A stretch of DNA of 64,000 nt, from assembly GCF_003076635.1 (NCBI RefSeq), contig NZ_QDKG01000003.1, positions 186,001 through 250,000 of the forward strand. Reading direction: 5' to 3'. Shown here one piece after another: positions 35,401 to 42,196 of the stretch (positions are counted from its first letter, which is position 1; each line of letters begins with the position of its first letter). Origin of the DNA: Sphingobacterium corticibacter (lineage in GTDB: Bacteria > Bacteroidota > Bacteroidia > Sphingobacteriales > Sphingobacteriaceae). The notes below the pieces were generated by a model, which was given only the letters and a program-made list of their open reading frames with translations, was not told the origin of the DNA and did not search any database. The position numbers were made by a program, and so were the translations under genes.

Positions 35401-37410
35401 AAGATCCTCTTTTACAAAAAACTTTAGCGGAAAAACTATATCAAATAATGTTTCTGTAGAAGGTTTGATCGAAGAAGATTCCTGAGCTAATAAGTTTAAT
35501 GTAAAATCCATAATCTCTTTAATATTATAACAAGTGGGATTACCTTTTATCCATTTTCTCATTAGAAAAATACGATCAGAAGCCTTCTCCACTTTTTTAA
35601 TTTCATCGATTATTTCCTCTGGCATTACGTCGCTTATTCCGTAACCGATAGATTTCGCAAATTTGTCCACAAAGGACTCCTTTTTCGCAGAATCGTCTTT
35701 CATGCTAAGCGAGTCTTCATTCTGAATGTCTTGATTTTTATGGGCTATCATACCTATAATCCCCATTAGCCACTCTATTGAGTTATTATCAGATTTAAGA
35801 TTTAGAGCTTTTTCGATCACATTAATCGCTTCATTCGGTAAAAAGTACGCTAGACCAATGGCAACTTCCATCAAATTTTCCCTCAAATAGCTTGCATCTA
35901 CATCAGATAGAAGATCCTTGATTTCGCCAATAATTGCGGAATCCACTTCCTTCTTTTCTATCTTAGAATACTGAACGAAAAAAACAAGCATTTTCAATCT
36001 ATCTTCCTTTAAGACAGAATTCGTTATAATACTTAAAGCATCTTCAGGCCTATCAAGGACAATGTATGACCTAATTTTATTTTTTCTGATATCGCTTGAT
36101 TGTAATCCAGTAAGTACGCTGCGATGAAGCGAAAACCTAAATATTTCACCATAAGCATTTTTTATATTTTTTGCCGCTTTATATCCGTAATTAATTTGTT
36201 TTTTTATGTCAGAAAAGGACTTGCTATTAGAGATGATTAGGTCCAAATTATCTACAGTTAATAATTGCACTATGTTTCCCCATTCATTATTCTTTTGAAA
36301 CAAATTAGGCAAATGAAGAATTGAATTTAAGTCGTCAACTGTTGTATAGAAATTTATAAGCCTACTATTGGTCTCATTCTCAAATTGACCTAATTTATGA
36401 ATTGCAAATTGCCTATATGAGTTTGAAACAAATGTTACGTTATCCTCATTCTTAGTCAAAAATGAAATTTCTCCAATAGCATTCTCGACGTCAACTGGAG
36501 TAACATTTAAGATGCTGGCAATTCTATTTGTGCCTCTTACATTATCGTCGAAAGCAAGAACAGCAATGAGAAAAACCTTAAGAGATTCTAAATTTAAACC
36601 ATCTATATTGGCTCTCTTCCATTCAATATCTAATAAGTCATTTTTTTCGGAGATACTAAAATCTTTAAGAAAATCATCTTTAGATATACCGCTATCAATG
36701 ATCCGCTTTACCTGAGTCAAGCTTTCAGGGTGTCCCTTCCAGGTATCATGAACTTCACGTAGGAAAATTTGAGATTCGGTTGAATCATCTAACTCAAATA
36801 ACTTCTTTGTCTCTGACTCAGTAAATCTTGGGACACGTAGAGATTTTGAGTTTTTTAACCAAGGAATAGGAAGAATTTTTCTTAATTCTTCTAAATTTCC
36901 TGATATCAAAAAATAAAAATTATTAGTATTCCAAGGTAAATTTTGAAGGATGTTTTTGAGTAATTCAAAGTCAGATTTATCTATCTGATCCAGGGCGTCC
37001 AAAATGAAGTATACAGGCTTGTTTTTTCTTCCTGGACTAGTTGTCAAATCAAATGTCAACTTATTAAATACAGATTCATTGATGTCGAATTCCGCGGGCG
37101 CCGCTTCGTTTTTGTTGAAAAAATATAATTGTCTACCGATATCCTCCATTAAATAATCCTGCCTGTATGACGCTCTATAAGAAGGGTTAATAAAAAAACT
37201 TATGGAGTCGAATAAGTGTTTTTGAGCAAATTGTAACATTAGATCTGTCTTACCACCCGCTTCTTTTCCCTCTATTACAACTACTTTACAATCTTTCTCA
37301 AACATGTCCTCTATTTCATTAACGAGATTCATTCTCGGAATTCTATTTTCATCGAAGATATTTTGATAAGAAGGAGAAAAGCTCCTAAGCGTTACGAGTA
37401 CTGATTCCAT
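32452..37410 (-). CDS. Giant STAND/NACHT-like NTPase with C-terminal PLD-like domain
   Basis: The product has 1652 residues, from an ATG at 37410. Residues 25-370 form a STAND-type P-loop NTPase: Walker A 'GKEAGGKT' (48-55), Walker B 'VYFILDALDQI' (133-143), a 'YFLISGN' strand (166-172) and a winged-helix-like segment near 275-340. Residues about 370-1450 are almost wholly helical, with repeated helix pairs, as in TPR/HEAT sensor regions. The C-terminus holds a PLD-like fold: 'IYIVDPYFSKRD' (about 1507), 'FHDRYLLLYD' (His1583, Arg1585, Asp1591; HxK-like with Arg for Lys) and 'LGASINGIS' (Gly1599-Asn1603). Such a layout suggests a sensor-switch-effector defence protein, but with the effector at the C-terminus. 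The gene is AT-rich, alone on its strand, and lies in an island bounded by tRNA-Ser repeats. Function is inferred. Confidence 0.8.
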   Translation of the reverse strand: MESVLVTLRSFSPSYQNIFDENRIPRMNLVNEIEDMFEKDCKVVVIEGKEAGGKTDLMLQFAQKHLFDSISFFINPSYRASYRQDYLMEDIGRQLYFFNKNEAAPAEFDINESVFNKLTFDLTTSPGRKNKPVYFILDALDQIDKSDFELLKNILQNLPWNTNNFYFLISGNLEELRKILPIPWLKNSKSLRVPRFTESETKKLFELDDSTESQIFLREVHDTWKGHPESLTQVKRIIDSGISKDDFLKDFSISEKNDLLDIEWKRANIDGLNLESLKVFLIAVLAFDDNVRGTNRIASILNVTPVDVENAIGEISFLTKNEDNVTFVSNSYRQFAIHKLGQFENETNSRLINFYTTVDDLNSILHLPNLFQKNNEWGNIVQLLTVDNLDLIISNSKSFSDIKKQINYGYKAAKNIKNAYGEIFRFSLHRSVLTGLQSSDIRKNKIRSYIVLDRPEDALSIITNSVLKEDRLKMLVFFVQYSKIEKKEVDSAIIGEIKDLLSDVDASYLRENLMEVAIGLAYFLPNEAINVIEKALNLKSDNNSIEWLMGIIGMIAHKNQDIQNEDSLSMKDDSAKKESFVDKFAKSIGYGISDVMPEEIIDEIKKVEKASDRIFLMRKWIKGNPTCYNIKEIMDFTLNLLAQESSSIKPSTETLFDIVFPLKFFVKEDLVKSMIRRVDELMLNINSPTVGKVMLHIVIVEALMNVDVELANNRTIDLISFVDNQGDVCIQLESYSNLLRMYSEMRVNPRLNLDDILLDENFLKSEMDKLLDVFLKSIANQYEEIETTLQILSKFDLGFALNISSKLNTLKRRERAYLCCLESYLDNEFVIWQYDDIEYLINQISSISLKSEAIEHVFIRLYESMDTSKNNKKFIIDLLPLIDNIGNHEARCRVLSISIILLGMPQTNNPQYVPRYDGLIEKLNRFLSNHYSKIENPLKKIKMGYKIASSLGGYQKCLAEDYFDLAESTSKDTTFEDEIHLGLLCESIRITIRIFSGLVKRNDLTHQKISSLITQVPTKGEQLMLWAELSVRLSLAGKTDLGKQIVSSKLLPTLDSYKKDCNHDDFFRMLTRVASAIHLSQPATLELYLNSMNTEEKEIILPIIFAVLLTNCHERDPYDGLGGSAHFTFQTAIDYLGLLEYAETDSMIYHYIRNLSRIAKANPTNFTRIQKGDLYLKLTDLIKRKLPNKDKGIKHDGYLLSALACTEVFNNSSLEKINKKLSEIENQVPAIENTTDRAVVFLNIGSEYETNKKKRNELYKLAFLEIEKIPSIKERISMYEAALELVSKSSIEMFNQYIKIVERDIYKLDDTEQYPTFKKLVDLAYRCDKNIAQRLISNLDTDPARKKMSEPANDHFEKLDLENSAQTDYSNIGKIKERSEKSNLAWSLLGQLNSDKRKSRDNAETISFLHSASVMPFFFSIPLYEFFIENIIKSDDKDNLLLSLYDSATANGRLCYNLICNISNKNSSAMNYHIGTGNNSIIVNPGMQDEAFSFIKSFVKNSDSREIYIVDPYFSKRDMHFLKKVDEWCHKSSTTVLSSIEAEPDEDFTKGSYKDAWYEESLDNPPENTFIRAQNQGKKSPFHDRYLLLYDKKMGLRLGASINGISGKKTFEISKMISTEVETVYETIIRPFAHQRLKEFMDQTIKYESFDF

Positions 37411-37825
37411 AATTTTAAAAAATTCAATAATAATGTCATAGGTTATTTAAATAGGCAATTTGCGGATATAGATTTTATAATGTAAATCTTGATCTGGCGG
37501 AAATAAAGATAGCTTTATTTCCAAAGTGATAAAGATTAAATATTTTTTTTACCAAAAAGAAGAATTTTCAAAAAAAATAGCACTTGACATTTTCTTGTAA
37601 AGAAATACTTAAACATCAGATAAAAAAAGTATATCTCTTAATAGGAGAAACCATAATATGTAAAATCGCCTATTGGAATTTAGGGAAGCGCAATGCTGTA
37701 AGTCATACAATCAATTGCTAGGAAATTTGAGTAGTCCTGAGTTGTAAAATTATCGTGATTAAAGGATCTAAACCATTATATCTTTTAGTAAAATTGATCT
37801 TTTCATCAGTTTTACTTTATCTTCT
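37411..37825. other. AT-rich intergenic region upstream of the STAND gene
   Basis: These 415 bp contain no convincing ORF and no TAnnTTTG box on the minus strand. The single clear element is the perfect inverted repeat at 37499-37522. The region must hold the promoter of the STAND gene. Confidence 0.5.
37499..37522. promoter_or_regulatory. Perfect inverted repeat upstream of the STAND gene
   Basis: GGAAATAAAG - ATAG - CTTTATTTCC is a 10-bp perfect palindrome with a 4-bp spacer, 89 bp upstream of the STAND start. It could be an operator or part of the 5' leader. Confidence 0.45.
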
Positions 37826-38002
37826 TTAGATTGTTCCTTTTTTTACGGAATCAAAAAATGCTTTATGAATATCAGAAATCTGCTTATTCTGGGTAACAAT
37901 AATCTGCTGCATCATAGTCAACATGTCTTTCAAAACAGACACCTCGCTTTGTAGTGCGGAGATCTGAGTAGATTGATCGATATGTTTGCGATTGCTCTTC
38001 AT
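37826..38002 (-). CDS. Small coiled-coil protein
   Basis: From the ATG at 38002 ('MKSNRKHIDQSTQ') the product has 58 residues. Residues 12-50 ('ISALQSEVSVLKDMLTMMQQIIVTQNKQISDIHKAF') carry a clean heptad pattern, so a short dimeric or trimeric coiled coil is likely. An upstream extension to 38032 begins with an unlikely cysteine-rich stretch and is rejected. It lies between the STAND gene and the structured non-coding segment, on the same strand as the STAND gene. No family is recognised. Confidence 0.45.
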   Translation of the reverse strand: MKSNRKHIDQSTQISALQSEVSVLKDMLTMMQQIIVTQNKQISDIHKAFFDSVKKGTI

Positions 38003-38139
38003 TATGATGATGCAATAATAGCACGATCTCAAACCGACAGCGATTTATATTTTTTTATTTAATCAATGAGATAGTTTAAATGCATTTTACTTAGTATTTA
38101 GATAATAATTATTAATCTGCATTAACCGATTATTGCTCG

Positions 38140-38332
38140 CCGACTGCGAGTTGAGCGATGGTCGCTGAAGAGAAGTGTGCTAGCACGATTCAGCGATATA
38201 TACGAAAGTATACGAAGACCGTTGGTGACATTTTTGAAATGCGAGGAACGAGCTATCGATCAAAAATGATGACAACATCGAAGCCTAAGCGATCTGCAGG
38301 CTAGCCAAACTCCAAAGCGGTTGGATTTTTAA
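38140..38332 (+). ncRNA. Highly structured non-coding segment, candidate small RNA or element end
   Basis: Five inverted repeats follow one another: TCGCTGAA (38162-38169) with TTCAGCGA (38189-38196), enclosing GTGCTAGCAC; TATAC-GAAA-GTATA (38199-38212); CATTTTTGA (38229-38237) with TCAAAAATG (38260-38268); AGCCT (38282-38286) with AGGCT (38298-38302); and CCAA/TTGG (38305-38324) ending in ATTTTT, terminator-like. GGTC (38160-38163) and GACC (38217-38220) could close the first two. The segment is visibly richer in G+C than its flanks and has no open frame of note. No known RNA family was recognised. Confidence 0.5.
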
Positions 38333-38522
38333 TACGATTGTAAGGAGTATAGAAAAGACAGAGGAGTTTTTATGACGTAAAGAGTTGCCATAGCTTTAAC
38401 TATGACAAACTGAAAAGATAAAAATGCCAGTAGTATGAAAATACTATTGGCGTTTTTATTTGTTTGGCGTATCTTAATAGCGGCAATTCGTAAAGGAATG
38501 CCATACTACCTACTGATATAAA
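38333..38522. other. Remaining intergenic region before the AlbA_2 gene
   Basis: This stretch holds the strong terminator at 38420-38457 and a 65-bp leader before the AlbA_2 ATG. No open frame of note is present. Confidence 0.5.
38420..38457 (+). terminator. Long rho-independent terminator
   Basis: A 17-bp stem with two G-U pairs (38420-38436 / 38441-38457), GAAA loop and a final T-run. It ends a transcript coming from the structured segment, since no plus-strand protein gene lies between. Confidence 0.8.
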
Positions 38523-40193
38523 ATGGATTTTAATCGAATATTTGGCTTACTAAAAATAGAGCCTTCAGAAGCGCTAGAAAGTGAAGTAATAGAGTTTAAA
38601 AACTTCAAGGATTCTGCTGCATTGTTTAACTCAAAAGATCTATGTAATGAAATTGTAGCCTTTGCAAATACCTTTGGAGGTCACGTGATAATAGGTGTGA
38701 GAGATAGTTCTGAATTGACATCAACAAATTACGTCGATCAGCTTGTTGGATTTGATAATGTTGACGTGGACGTAACTAAGGAACGTTTATTAGGTAGAAT
38801 CAAGCCCAAAATCAATTTATCAATAACTAGCTTCGAATTTGAGAAGAAAAAATACCTTATTATAAGCGTTCAGAAAAATAAGAATTCGTTAGTAAGCACC
38901 TCTTCAGGGAAAGTCTACGTGCGAGAAGGCAAATCAAGTGTTCCCGCTGAGCCCGACCAAATCCAGACTTTAGTTCATAATTTACAAACCTATGATTGGA
39001 GTAGTCAAGAAATTGATGTGTCAGATTGGTTGTCTCTGATAAATAAAACTGCTTTAGGTGAAGCAAAAAGTGATTTTTGCAGAAGACGGGGTATTCTATT
39101 AGAGCATCTAGATGATGTATCATTTTTTGAGAGTATTGGCGGTACTAAAAACGGAATACTGAATTATTCAGGTCTCTTATTTTTGGGCACATCGGAAGCG
39201 ATAGAGAAATATTTAAGCAATTATGAATATAGGTTCTCATGGAAAACTGCTAATGGCATGTTACTCGTGAATGAAGTTTGGAATGATTGCGTTTGGAACT
39301 CAATTAAAAAAGTGAAGCGACATTTTGAGGAACTTAATAAGACTTTGGATTTTCAATACAAGGCAAATATTTATCATTTTTCACTATTAGACAGTCAAGC
39401 CTTTCATGAAGCATTTTTAAATTCTGTAGTGCATAGAGATTATTCGATAGATGGGATGGTTTCTATAAATTATGCAGGCGATGAGTTAATTATAACTAAT
39501 CCTGGACAATTTTATGGAGGAGTAAATGAGGAAAATATATCATTTCATGAACCAAGACATCGTAATAAAATTTTAGCAAAATTGCTAATGACTTTTGAGT
39601 TAGTTGATAGGGCTGGTATGGGAGTTCTTCGCATTGGATTAAACTCTTTAAAGTATGGTCGTGATTTTCCAGTTTGGAAGCAGAATTTAAATAATGTTGA
39701 AGTCAGAATGCCTTCTGAATACATCAAGCCTGGCATCTTCGTATTAACACAAAATCGACTTAAGGACTGTTCTCTTACAGAACTTCTATTATTGAATAAG
39801 CTTCATGAAGTAGGTTTTGTTAGTATTTCCGAATTAGAACGCGATCTCAAAAAGAAATATCGTGATCCTTGGAAAGAGATTGAGAAGGCATTAAACAATG
39901 AGGATCTAATTAATTACATCGAATTAAAAGCAAATAATCAAAACGTTTTTATTACGACAACGGAAGCTGGTGATATTGCTTTAGACGTTTCGCGAAAATT
40001 TAAAGCGACTACTAATAGTGAAAAGCACGTAAAGCTCTTCAAGCACCTAAAAAAACATAAGTCAGCGAATAACGAGGAGATAAAAAACTTATTGAAATTC
40101 TCAAGAGCAAGTGTGACATCGAATTTTCTTAGCAAATTAGAATACTTAAAAAATACAGGAAAAAGTAGAAGTAGTACTTGGAGCCTTAAATAA
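38523..40193 (+). CDS. Schlafen-type AlbA_2 / GHKL ATP-binding protein
   Basis: The product has 556 residues. The N-terminal AlbA_2 (Schlafen core) domain shows 'ESEVIEFKNFKD' (19-30) and 'LCNEIVAFANTFGGHVIIGVRD' (41-62). A GHKL-like ATPase region follows at about 290-385: 'FHEAFLNSVVHRDYS' (N-box), 'ITNPGQFYGGV', 'RNKILAKLLMTFELVDRAGMGVLRI'. The C-terminal third (about 415-556) has helix-turn-helix-like segments ('VSISELERDL', 'NNEEIKNLLKFSRASVTSNFLSKLEYL'). Proteins of this class are annotated as RNA-binding/ATP-binding regulators, and Schlafen-like AlbA_2 domains recur in defence islands. It lies inside the tRNA-Ser island, opposite in direction to the STAND gene. Role inferred. Confidence 0.82.
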   Translation: MDFNRIFGLLKIEPSEALESEVIEFKNFKDSAALFNSKDLCNEIVAFANTFGGHVIIGVRDSSELTSTNYVDQLVGFDNVDVDVTKERLLGRIKPKINLSITSFEFEKKKYLIISVQKNKNSLVSTSSGKVYVREGKSSVPAEPDQIQTLVHNLQTYDWSSQEIDVSDWLSLINKTALGEAKSDFCRRRGILLEHLDDVSFFESIGGTKNGILNYSGLLFLGTSEAIEKYLSNYEYRFSWKTANGMLLVNEVWNDCVWNSIKKVKRHFEELNKTLDFQYKANIYHFSLLDSQAFHEAFLNSVVHRDYSIDGMVSINYAGDELIITNPGQFYGGVNEENISFHEPRHRNKILAKLLMTFELVDRAGMGVLRIGLNSLKYGRDFPVWKQNLNNVEVRMPSEYIKPGIFVLTQNRLKDCSLTELLLLNKLHEVGFVSISELERDLKKKYRDPWKEIEKALNNEDLINYIELKANNQNVFITTTEAGDIALDVSRKFKATTNSEKHVKLFKHLKKHKSANNEEIKNLLKFSRASVTSNFLSKLEYLKNTGKSRSSTWSLK

Positions 40194-40201
40194 CTTCAAT
40201 A

Positions 40202-40250
40202 TCCCAACATCAAGCAGAAACCGGGGAAGTTTCAAACGATGATGTTGGGA
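40202..40250. terminator. Bidirectional two-step hairpin
   Basis: TCCCAACATCA (40202-40212) pairs perfectly with TGATGTTGGGA (40240-40250); inside, GAAAC (40217-40221) pairs with GTTTC (40229-40233). It lies between the convergent AlbA_2 gene and a small membrane-protein gene. Confidence 0.6.
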
Positions 40251-40254
40251 GTGT

Positions 40255-40431
40255 TTATCTTTTAATAAATCGGTATAAGAATGCAATTGCGATAAATATT
40301 ATCAGCAATACACAGGCAAGTATTAGAAAATAACTCAGAATATAGAATACCATAAGCATTACGATCAGAAAAACTGCAAATGACAATATCCATCTAAAGA
40401 ATTCTCTGATCGGCTTATTTTGATTATTCAT
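40255..40431 (-). CDS. Small two-helix membrane protein
   Basis: From the ATG at 40431 ('MNNQNKPIREFFRW') the product has 58 residues. Residues 14-54 are almost entirely hydrophobic ('ILSFAVFLIVMLMVFYILSYFLILACVLLIIFIAIAFLY'), enough for two transmembrane helices, and the protein ends in basic 'RFIKR'. An extension to 40476 runs into the 63-bp repeat and is rejected. It is the last gene before the outer copy of the repeat. No family is recognised; an accessory pore-like or immunity role is a guess only. Confidence 0.5.
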   Translation of the reverse strand: MNNQNKPIREFFRWILSFAVFLIVMLMVFYILSYFLILACVLLIIFIAIAFLYRFIKR

Positions 40432-40465
40432 ATGCTCCGATCTAGATTTCACCTTCAGGAATCTT

Positions 40466-40528
40466 AACGGAAGCATAGGGCAGGGTTCGATCCGAAGGAG
40501 GTTTAAGGCTGAGTTTGGGGAATGTGCG
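40466..40528 (+). repeat. Distal copy of the 63-bp island repeat
   Basis: It matches 32227-32289 at 61 of 63 positions and 32088-32150 slightly less well, in the same orientation. Beyond 40528 the sequence departs from the unit, before the tRNA-tail copy. With the copies next to tRNA-Ser it brackets 32.3-40.5 kb. Confidence 0.85.
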
Positions 40529-40558
40529 GGTTAAAGCATATATGCCATCTAATAAAAA

Positions 40559-40597
40559 AACCCTCTTAAAAGATGAGCTTTCAAGAGGGTTCATTTT
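40559..40597 (+). terminator. Rho-independent terminator beyond the island
   Basis: AACCCTCTT (40559-40567) and AAGAGGGTT (40583-40591) form a 9-bp stem, followed by CATTTTTG. Confidence 0.65.
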
Positions 40598-41020
40598 TGT
40601 CATTTTGTATCAGTTGATACACCTTTGATACTAACGAATGTTAGTTGTAATTGTAGCGCAAATATAAAATTATTCTTCATCACAGGAAAGACGAAAAAGC
40701 GTAAAGCATGGCTAATTAGCATTAATTTGCTAGTAGCGCACTTGTTCTACCTAACCAGTTTTACAATATTTTACCTCCCATGTAATAATTCCCTCAACCA
40801 ATATTACACACATATTGCCATAGTTTAGATGAGCTATCATATAGTAGATCAATGTGATAGTACAATTTAAAAAAAATCGAGAAACAGAACACACACCAAT
40901 GCGTCTTGGGATTGTTTGAAGGAAGTAACTCATGTCATTCCTGTACTATATTTAATATATAGGCATGTAACGTACACAGATCTAATTCATATTTATTAAC
41001 TTTATCGAAAAACACATAGT
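40598..41020. other. Non-coding region with two small palindromes
   Basis: No gene was found in this stretch. Two neighbouring inverted repeats stand out: TGTATCA-GT-TGATACA (40606-40621) and ACTAAC-GAAT-GTTAGT (40630-40645). They may be binding sites or the outer end of the island. The part near 41000 is AT-rich and holds a weak TAACTTTA box before the patatin gene. Confidence 0.5.
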
Positions 41021-42073
41021 ATGAAGCGGATCTTATCGATCGATGGTGGCGGGATTCGGGGGATAATTCCAGGAATGCTTTTATTATCCATGGAGCAAAG
41101 ATTGCAAGAGAAAACCGGCAATCCCGAAGCACACCTTTCCGAGTATTTCGATTTCTTTGCAGGCACTAGTACTGGAGGTATTCTCACCGCTATCTTGTTA
41201 TGTCCGCATCCTGATGACGCCACTAAGCCGCGCTTTTATGCCAAAGAAGCTTTAGACATTTACTTAAAGTATGGCCCTGCTATATTCTCCACTACACGCT
41301 GGCGTCGTTTTCTTAGCAAGTTTGGCTTCCTGACAGAATTATATGATGCTAAAATTTTAGAGTCTATCTTAGATAAGTACTTTGGTGATGTCAAGTTGAG
41401 CGAACTGCTCAAACCGGCTATCATGACCGCATATAATATCGAATTACGTAAGAATCATATATTTCGACAGCAAAAAGCAATTTCACATGGCGACACGCGT
41501 GATTTCTATATAAAAGATGTTTGTCGCGCGACGGCTGCAGCGCCCACTTTTTTCTCCGTAGCCGAAATCTTCTCCATTGCGGGTACGCGATTCCCCTTAT
41601 TAGACGGTGGTGTATTTGCACATAATCCAGCCCTGAGTGGACTTCTGGAAATGCTTAAAACCTACGATACTTTTAAGATTGACGATGTTCATATTCTGTC
41701 ATTAGGAACTGGTGCAGCCAAAAATGTATACAATTACGAAGACTTTAAAAAGAAATGGGCGATCTCCATTGGCCCCGCTTTGGTAGACATTATGACTAGC
41801 AGTTCCTCCGAAAGCAATGACTTTTTCCTAAGACAATTATTTCGGTCCGTCAAAAAATCACGACAATACACGCGAATAGAACCTGCCAACGTATCCTCGA
41901 TATCCCAAGCAATGGACGATGCGTCTCCCGGAAATATTCAAAAGCTAGTCTCTCTCGCCGATAATGTAATTAGTGATTACGATGAAGTACTGAACAAGGT
42001 AGTAGATGACCTAATAATAGATAAGAAACAGCATAAAGACAATTCTATGTGGAATTTTCTTCGTAGGGATTAG
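41021..42073 (+). CDS. Patatin-like phospholipase
   Basis: The product has 350 residues and has a complete Ser-Asp patatin active site: oxyanion loop 'DGGGIRGIIP' (8-17), nucleophile 'GTSTG' (Ser50) and 'LLDGGVFAHNP' (Asp195). It likely hydrolyses acyl esters of phospholipids. The form resembles cyclic-nucleotide-activated CapV-type effectors as well as ordinary lipases, but no CD-NTase gene is next to it, so a CBASS role is not supported. It starts about 490 bp outside the outer island repeat. No signal peptide is present, so it is cytoplasmic. Confidence 0.9.
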   Translation: MKRILSIDGGGIRGIIPGMLLLSMEQRLQEKTGNPEAHLSEYFDFFAGTSTGGILTAILLCPHPDDATKPRFYAKEALDIYLKYGPAIFSTTRWRRFLSKFGFLTELYDAKILESILDKYFGDVKLSELLKPAIMTAYNIELRKNHIFRQQKAISHGDTRDFYIKDVCRATAAAPTFFSVAEIFSIAGTRFPLLDGGVFAHNPALSGLLEMLKTYDTFKIDDVHILSLGTGAAKNVYNYEDFKKKWAISIGPALVDIMTSSSSESNDFFLRQLFRSVKKSRQYTRIEPANVSSISQAMDDASPGNIQKLVSLADNVISDYDEVLNKVVDDLIIDKKQHKDNSMWNFLRRD

Positions 42074-42196
42074 CGGTGTGCGCGTATCATTTTTTTTATT
42101 TTACCATTTTCAAGTGTGTAAAAATCACACAAAGTACCTATATTAGCCATTGAGATACTCGAAAGTGGTATCCCCTAAAAACAAGAAATAAAAAAA

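Noticed and set aside
32452-40540. Integrase or transposase inside the tRNA-Ser island
   Set aside because: None of the proteins there has tyrosine- or serine-recombinase or DDE motifs.
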